This document shows, piece after piece, positions 60,870 through 64,000 of a stretch of 64,000 nucleotides of DNA. This DNA comes from Vibrio syngnathi (GTDB lineage: Bacteria; Pseudomonadota; Gammaproteobacteria; Enterobacterales; Vibrionaceae). The first letter of the stretch is position 1; every line of letters starts with the position of its first letter. The stretch covers positions 124,001-188,000 of the forward strand of contig NZ_CP017916.1 of the NCBI RefSeq assembly GCF_002119525.1, given 5' to 3'. A model generated the notes under the pieces. It was not told the origin of the DNA. It saw only the letters and a program-made list of their open reading frames with translations, and made no database searches. The position numbers and the translations under genes were made by a program.

Positions 60870-62480
60870 TTAGTGGCGGAAGTGACGCATGCCAGTAAAG
60901 ATCATCGCCATGCCGTGTTCGTCTGCTGCTGCGATAACTTCGTCATCACGCATAGAGCCGCCCGGTTGGATAACACACTTGATGCCCGCTTCTGCTGCCG
61001 CGTCGATACCGTCACGGAATGGGAAGAACGCGTCAGATGCCATCACACAACCTTCAACTTGTAGACCTTCGTCTGCCGCTTTGATACCTGCGATTTTCGC
61101 AGAGTAAACGCGGCTCATTTGGCCTGCGCCTACACCGATAGTCATGTCGCCTTTCGAGTAAACGATCGCGTTAGATTTAACGTATTTCGCTACTTTCCAG
61201 CAGAATAGCGCATCTTTTAGCTCTTCAGTTGTAGGTTGGCGCTTAGAAACCACTTTTAGGTCGTCTTCAGAAACCATGCCTTGGTCGCGGTCTTGAACTA
61301 GCAAACCACCGTTAACGCGTTTCACGTCAAAACCAGTTGTCTTAGTTGTCCACTTACCACACTCAAGTAGGCGAAGGTTTTTCTTAGCCGCTACGATTGC
61401 TACTGCTTCATCAGAAACTGATGGTGCAATGATAACTTCAACGAATTGACGTTCAGTGATAGCCGTTGCTGTTGCAGCGTCTAGTTCGCGGTTGAAAGCG
61501 ATGATGCCGCCAAATGCAGACGTTGGGTCTGTTTTGAATGCACGGTCGTAAGCTTCTAGGATGTCTTCACCTAGTGCTACACCACATGGGTTAGCGTGCT
61601 TAACAATCACACATGCTGGCTGGTCGAACTCTTTCACACACTCAAGTGCTGCGTCAGTGTCAGCGATGTTGTTGTAAGAAAGTGCTTTACCTTGAATTTG
61701 GCGAGCAGTCGATACTGATGCTTCTTCAGGGTTTGCTTCAACGTAGAAAGCGGCTGCTTGGTGGCTGTTCTCACCGTAGCGCATGTCTTGTTTCTTCTCG
61801 AACTGTTGGTTGAACGTGCGAGGGAATTTAGACTCTTCATCAGCCTTCTTTCCTTCTTCATCAAGTAGAGAGGCACCGTAAGATGGAACCATAGTGCCGA
61901 AGTAGTTAGCGATCATGCCGTCGTAAGAAGCGGTGTGCTCGAATGCTGCGATAGCTAGATCGAAGCGAGTCTCTAGCGTTAGAGATTTCTCGTTCGCGTC
62001 CATTTCAGCCACAACGCGCTCGTAGTCGTGTGCGTTAACAACGATAGTCACGTCTTTGTGGTTTTTCGCTGCAGAGCGAACCATTGTAGGACCGCCGATG
62101 TCGATGTTCTCAACAGCGTCAGCAAGGGTACAACCTTCTTTAGCAACGGTTTCTGCGAATGGGTATAGGTTTACAACAACCATATCGATAGGGTTGATAC
62201 CGTGAGTTTCCATCACGTCATCATCTTGGCCACGACGGCCTAGAACACCACCATGAACTTTTGGGTGCAGAGTCTTAACACGGCCATCCATCATTTCTGG
62301 GAAACCAGTGTAGTCAGATACTTCCGTAACAGAGATGCCTTTTTCAGCAAGCAGGCGAGCAGTGCCACCAGTAGATAAGATATCTACACCACGGTTAGCA
62401 AGAGCTTGTGCAAATTCAACGATACCAGTTTTGTCTGATACGCTGATTAGAGCGCGGCGAATTGGACGAGCGTTATTCAT
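60870..62480 (-). CDS. purH: Bifunctional AICAR formyltransferase / IMP cyclohydrolase PurH
   Basis: PurH carries out the last two steps of IMP synthesis. The 536-aa product has the N-terminal cyclohydrolase (MGS-like) domain with [17 protein letters not shown] and [16 protein letters not shown]. The C-terminal formyltransferase domain has the catalytic Lys-His in [12 protein letters not shown] and ends [14 protein letters not shown], as in E. coli (529 aa). A PurR-like operator lies ~220 bp upstream. Confidence 0.98.
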   Translation of the reverse strand: MNNARPIRRALISVSDKTGIVEFAQALANRGVDILSTGGTARLLAEKGISVTEVSDYTGFPEMMDGRVKTLHPKVHGGVLGRRGQDDDVMETHGINPIDMVVVNLYPFAETVAKEGCTLADAVENIDIGGPTMVRSAAKNHKDVTIVVNAHDYERVVAEMDANEKSLTLETRFDLAIAAFEHTASYDGMIANYFGTMVPSYGASLLDEEGKKADEESKFPRTFNQQFEKKQDMRYGENSHQAAAFYVEANPEEASVSTARQIQGKALSYNNIADTDAALECVKEFDQPACVIVKHANPCGVALGEDILEAYDRAFKTDPTSAFGGIIAFNRELDAATATAITERQFVEVIIAPSVSDEAVAIVAAKKNLRLLECGKWTTKTTGFDVKRVNGGLLVQDRDQGMVSEDDLKVVSKRQPTTEELKDALFCWKVAKYVKSNAIVYSKGDMTIGVGAGQMSRVYSAKIAGIKAADEGLQVEGCVMASDAFFPFRDGIDAAAEAGIKCVIQPGGSMRDDEVIAAADEHGMAMIFTGMRHFRH

Positions 62481-62700
62481 GCTTCCATTTCCTCAAATTC
62501 ATGGGGTTAAAATAAAGATATTTGCCAAAAAAGAACTTGTTTCTATCTTCTTAGCGTGGATTATCTTAGATACCAGTAAGAGATAAAATATTGGCCAGTT
62601 TTGGTAAAGACCTTTTGGGTTAGTCTTATGATTAAGCTATAAGATAACCAACTCCAAATTTGATGGCGCAGATTCTAACTAATTTATTACAAAAAAGCTC

Positions 62701-62716
62701 GCGCAATCGTTTGGCA
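62701..62716 (-). promoter_or_regulatory. PurR-box-like operator upstream of purH
   Basis: GCGCAATCGTTTGGCA matches the palindromic PurR consensus ACGCAAACGTTTGCGT at 11 of 16 positions, including the CGTTTG core. It is the only recognised element in the 324-bp purH-zntR spacer. Confidence 0.6.
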
Positions 62717-62804
62717 TCTAAAAATTAATTATGAAAAGTGCCATTTCAGCCTGAAAAGTAACGATAAGGTTAATTGTGGAATGGACGGAACAGTAGGAAA
62801 AAAC

Positions 62805-63245
62805 ATGTTTCAGATCGGTGAATTAGCGAAAAGATGCGGTGTGACAGCCGATACCTTGCGGTTTTATGAAAAAAGTAACCTGATTGCTCCTGCCAGTCGC
62901 AGTGACTCAGGATATCGCTTATATGATGAAAACAATCAGAAACAGGTGACCTTTATTCTTAAATCTAAAGCGTTAGGGCTGAGTTTAGATGAAATTAAGG
63001 AATTGCTCGAGATTCGCTTGGAAGCAACGCAGCACAGTTGCTCGGAAGTGAAGGCCATCACAACGGCAAAGCTGACACTTATTGATGAAAAAATCAGTGA
63101 ACTTGGCAGAATACGCATGGCATTAAAGAAGATTAATGATGCTTGCTGCGGTCATGTAGATGACGATGCGAGCCATTGTTCTATCTTAGGTGCTTTGGCG
63201 AGCGAAGATAAACAAAGCTCATGCTGTGCAGTTGATAGTAAATAG
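62805..63245 (+). CDS. zntR: Zn(II)-responsive MerR-family regulator ZntR
   Basis: ZntR activates the zinc exporter gene zntA by untwisting its promoter when zinc binds. The 146-aa product starts MFQIGELAKRCGVTADTLRF (winged helix). A long dimerisation helix and the metal ligands Cys79 (HSCSE), Cys114-Cys115-His117 (CCGH) and Cys125 (HCSIL) follow, matching the zinc sites of E. coli ZntR almost position for position. The extra C-terminal CC pair (140-141) is not typical of E. coli ZntR. The ATG at 62805 has AGGA at a 7-bp spacing. zntA is not in the window. Confidence 0.92.
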   Translation: MFQIGELAKRCGVTADTLRFYEKSNLIAPASRSDSGYRLYDENNQKQVTFILKSKALGLSLDEIKELLEIRLEATQHSCSEVKAITTAKLTLIDEKISELGRIRMALKKINDACCGHVDDDASHCSILGALASEDKQSSCCAVDSK

Positions 63246-63292
63246 CTGAAAAGGTCCCCGTTAGGGAGAGAGGTTTACTACGGTTAATAACC

Positions 63293-64000
63293 CTAGGAAG
63301 CTTGCAGTATTTTGGCTCTTAGTTGAGCGTCAATTTTTAAAGTGGGTAGGTTATTGTGGTAAAGCGTGACTTGGTTGCGGCCAGTCTGCTTTGAAGAGTA
63401 CATGGCTCTATCAGCTTGAGCCAATAGTTCTTTTATGGTTTTAAGGTGTGGTGTGTATTCAGCAACACCGATGCTGACTGTTGGGTAGATGATGTGGCCG
63501 TCTACGGTGCATGGCGTTGATTCAATCGTTTTACGAATCGTCTCCGCAACGTAATAAGCTTCAATGGCACTGGTGTGTGTGAGAATGACACCGAATTCTT
63601 CGCCACCCAAGCGACCTAGATAATCATCGCAGTCTATTGACTGTTGGCACAAACTCGCGACTTGAACGATTACCTCATCACCAGAAAGGTGGCCAACTTG
63701 ATCATTGATCTCTTTGAAGTGGTCTATGTCTATCATCAAACACGTTAAGCTTTGCTTAGGCGATTGACTGAACTCTTTTTCCAACCCAAGTAAAAAGGCA
63801 CGTCTATTTAAAATCCCAGTTAGCTCATCGATTTCAGCGAGTTCTATAAGCTCAGCTTCACGTTGCTGTGCTCTAGTAATGTCTCGCTCTTGCCACAGCA
63901 CGTATTGCTTTTCTGGCGAGAGATACAATGGCTTTAATGTCGATTCAAAATATCGATCGTCTGATTCTGCAGATTCTTCCCCTTGAGCGAAAAGTTGTTC
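63293..64000 (-). CDS. GGDEF-domain diguanylate cyclase (N-terminus beyond window)
   Basis: The frame is open to the window edge, so the upstream part (probably a PAS sensor, judging by YVLWQERDITRAQQREAEL at its end) is off the window. The GGDEF domain begins at DELTGILNRRAF, has MIDIDHFKEINDQVGHLSGD for Mg-GTP binding and the active site GGEEF. It ends near ADRAMYSSKQTGRNQV. GGEEF is an active form, so it should make cyclic di-GMP. The RxxD inhibitory site is absent (Asp in place of Arg). Confidence 0.93.
   Translation of the reverse strand, partial: EQLFAQGEESAESDDRYFESTLKPLYLSPEKQYVLWQERDITRAQQREAELIELAEIDELTGILNRRAFLLGLEKEFSQSPKQSLTCLMIDIDHFKEINDQVGHLSGDEVIVQVASLCQQSIDCDDYLGRLGGEEFGVILTHTSAIEAYYVAETIRKTIESTPCTVDGHIIYPTVSIGVAEYTPHLKTIKELLAQADRAMYSSKQTGRNQVTLYHNNLPTLKIDAQLRAKILQAS

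Overview
The window is a core chromosomal segment of a Vibrio. The rRNA genes are unmistakably vibrio-like, and the variable 16S regions look like the Splendidus clade (an inference from memory, not a search). Gene order follows two blocks of the E. coli chromosome. One is plsB-dgkA-lexA-dinF. The other is sthA-fabR-yijD-trmA-btuB-murI-rrn-murB-birA-coaA-thrU-tyrU-glyT-thrT-tuf-secE-nusG-rplKAJL-rpoBC ... rsd-nudC-hemE-(repair slot)-yjaG-hupA-yjaH ... purD-purH. There is no prophage, CRISPR array or defence island. Novelty lies in intergenic RNA and regulatory structure, in the rRNA array and its flank, and in a few poorly understood genes.

Layout. 1-4.7 kb: partial plsB, dgkA, autoregulated lexA (two LexA boxes), a methyltransferase behind a Fur-like box, and dinF. 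4.9-8.8 kb: sthA, fabR-yijD, trmA. 9.0-12.6 kb: a cobalamin riboswitch controlling btuB, a Dph6-like PP-loop gene, and murI. 12.6-13.0 kb: a predicted membrane-anchored RRM protein convergent with murI. 13.2-30.1 kb: three complete rRNA operons in direct tandem, each with its own promoter, where E. coli has one. The second carries tRNA-Glu in its spacer and the third is followed by tRNA-Asp. 30.1-32.0 kb: a duplicated tRNA-Asp 3' end and two defective IS630-family copies.

32.1-37.0 kb: pssA, an acetyltransferase, murB-birA and coaA. 37.2-38.9 kb: four tRNAs and tuf in one transcription unit. 39.1-51.2 kb: secE-nusG, rplKA, rplJL and rpoBC with their leader and attenuator structures. 51.5-59.2 kb: rsd, nudC, a candidate small RNA gene on the minus strand, hemE, a family-4-like uracil-DNA glycosylase with a 2-hydroxyacid dehydrogenase, yjaG, a CNNM/CBS membrane protein, hupA and a lipoprotein. 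59.3-64.0 kb: purD and purH (PurR-like box upstream), zntR, and a diguanylate cyclase that runs off the edge.

Functionally the window concentrates translation and transcription machinery (rRNA, tRNA, EF-Tu, ribosomal proteins, RNA polymerase, NusG, Rsd). Around it are phospholipid synthesis (plsB, dgkA, pssA, fabR), cofactor and cell-wall genes (btuB, birA, coaA, hemE, murI, murB) and purine synthesis. The most promising unexplained items are the candidate small RNA at about 53.04-53.11 kb, a dispersed 27-nt hairpin family, and two ribosomal-protein promoters built into GC-rich inverted repeats.
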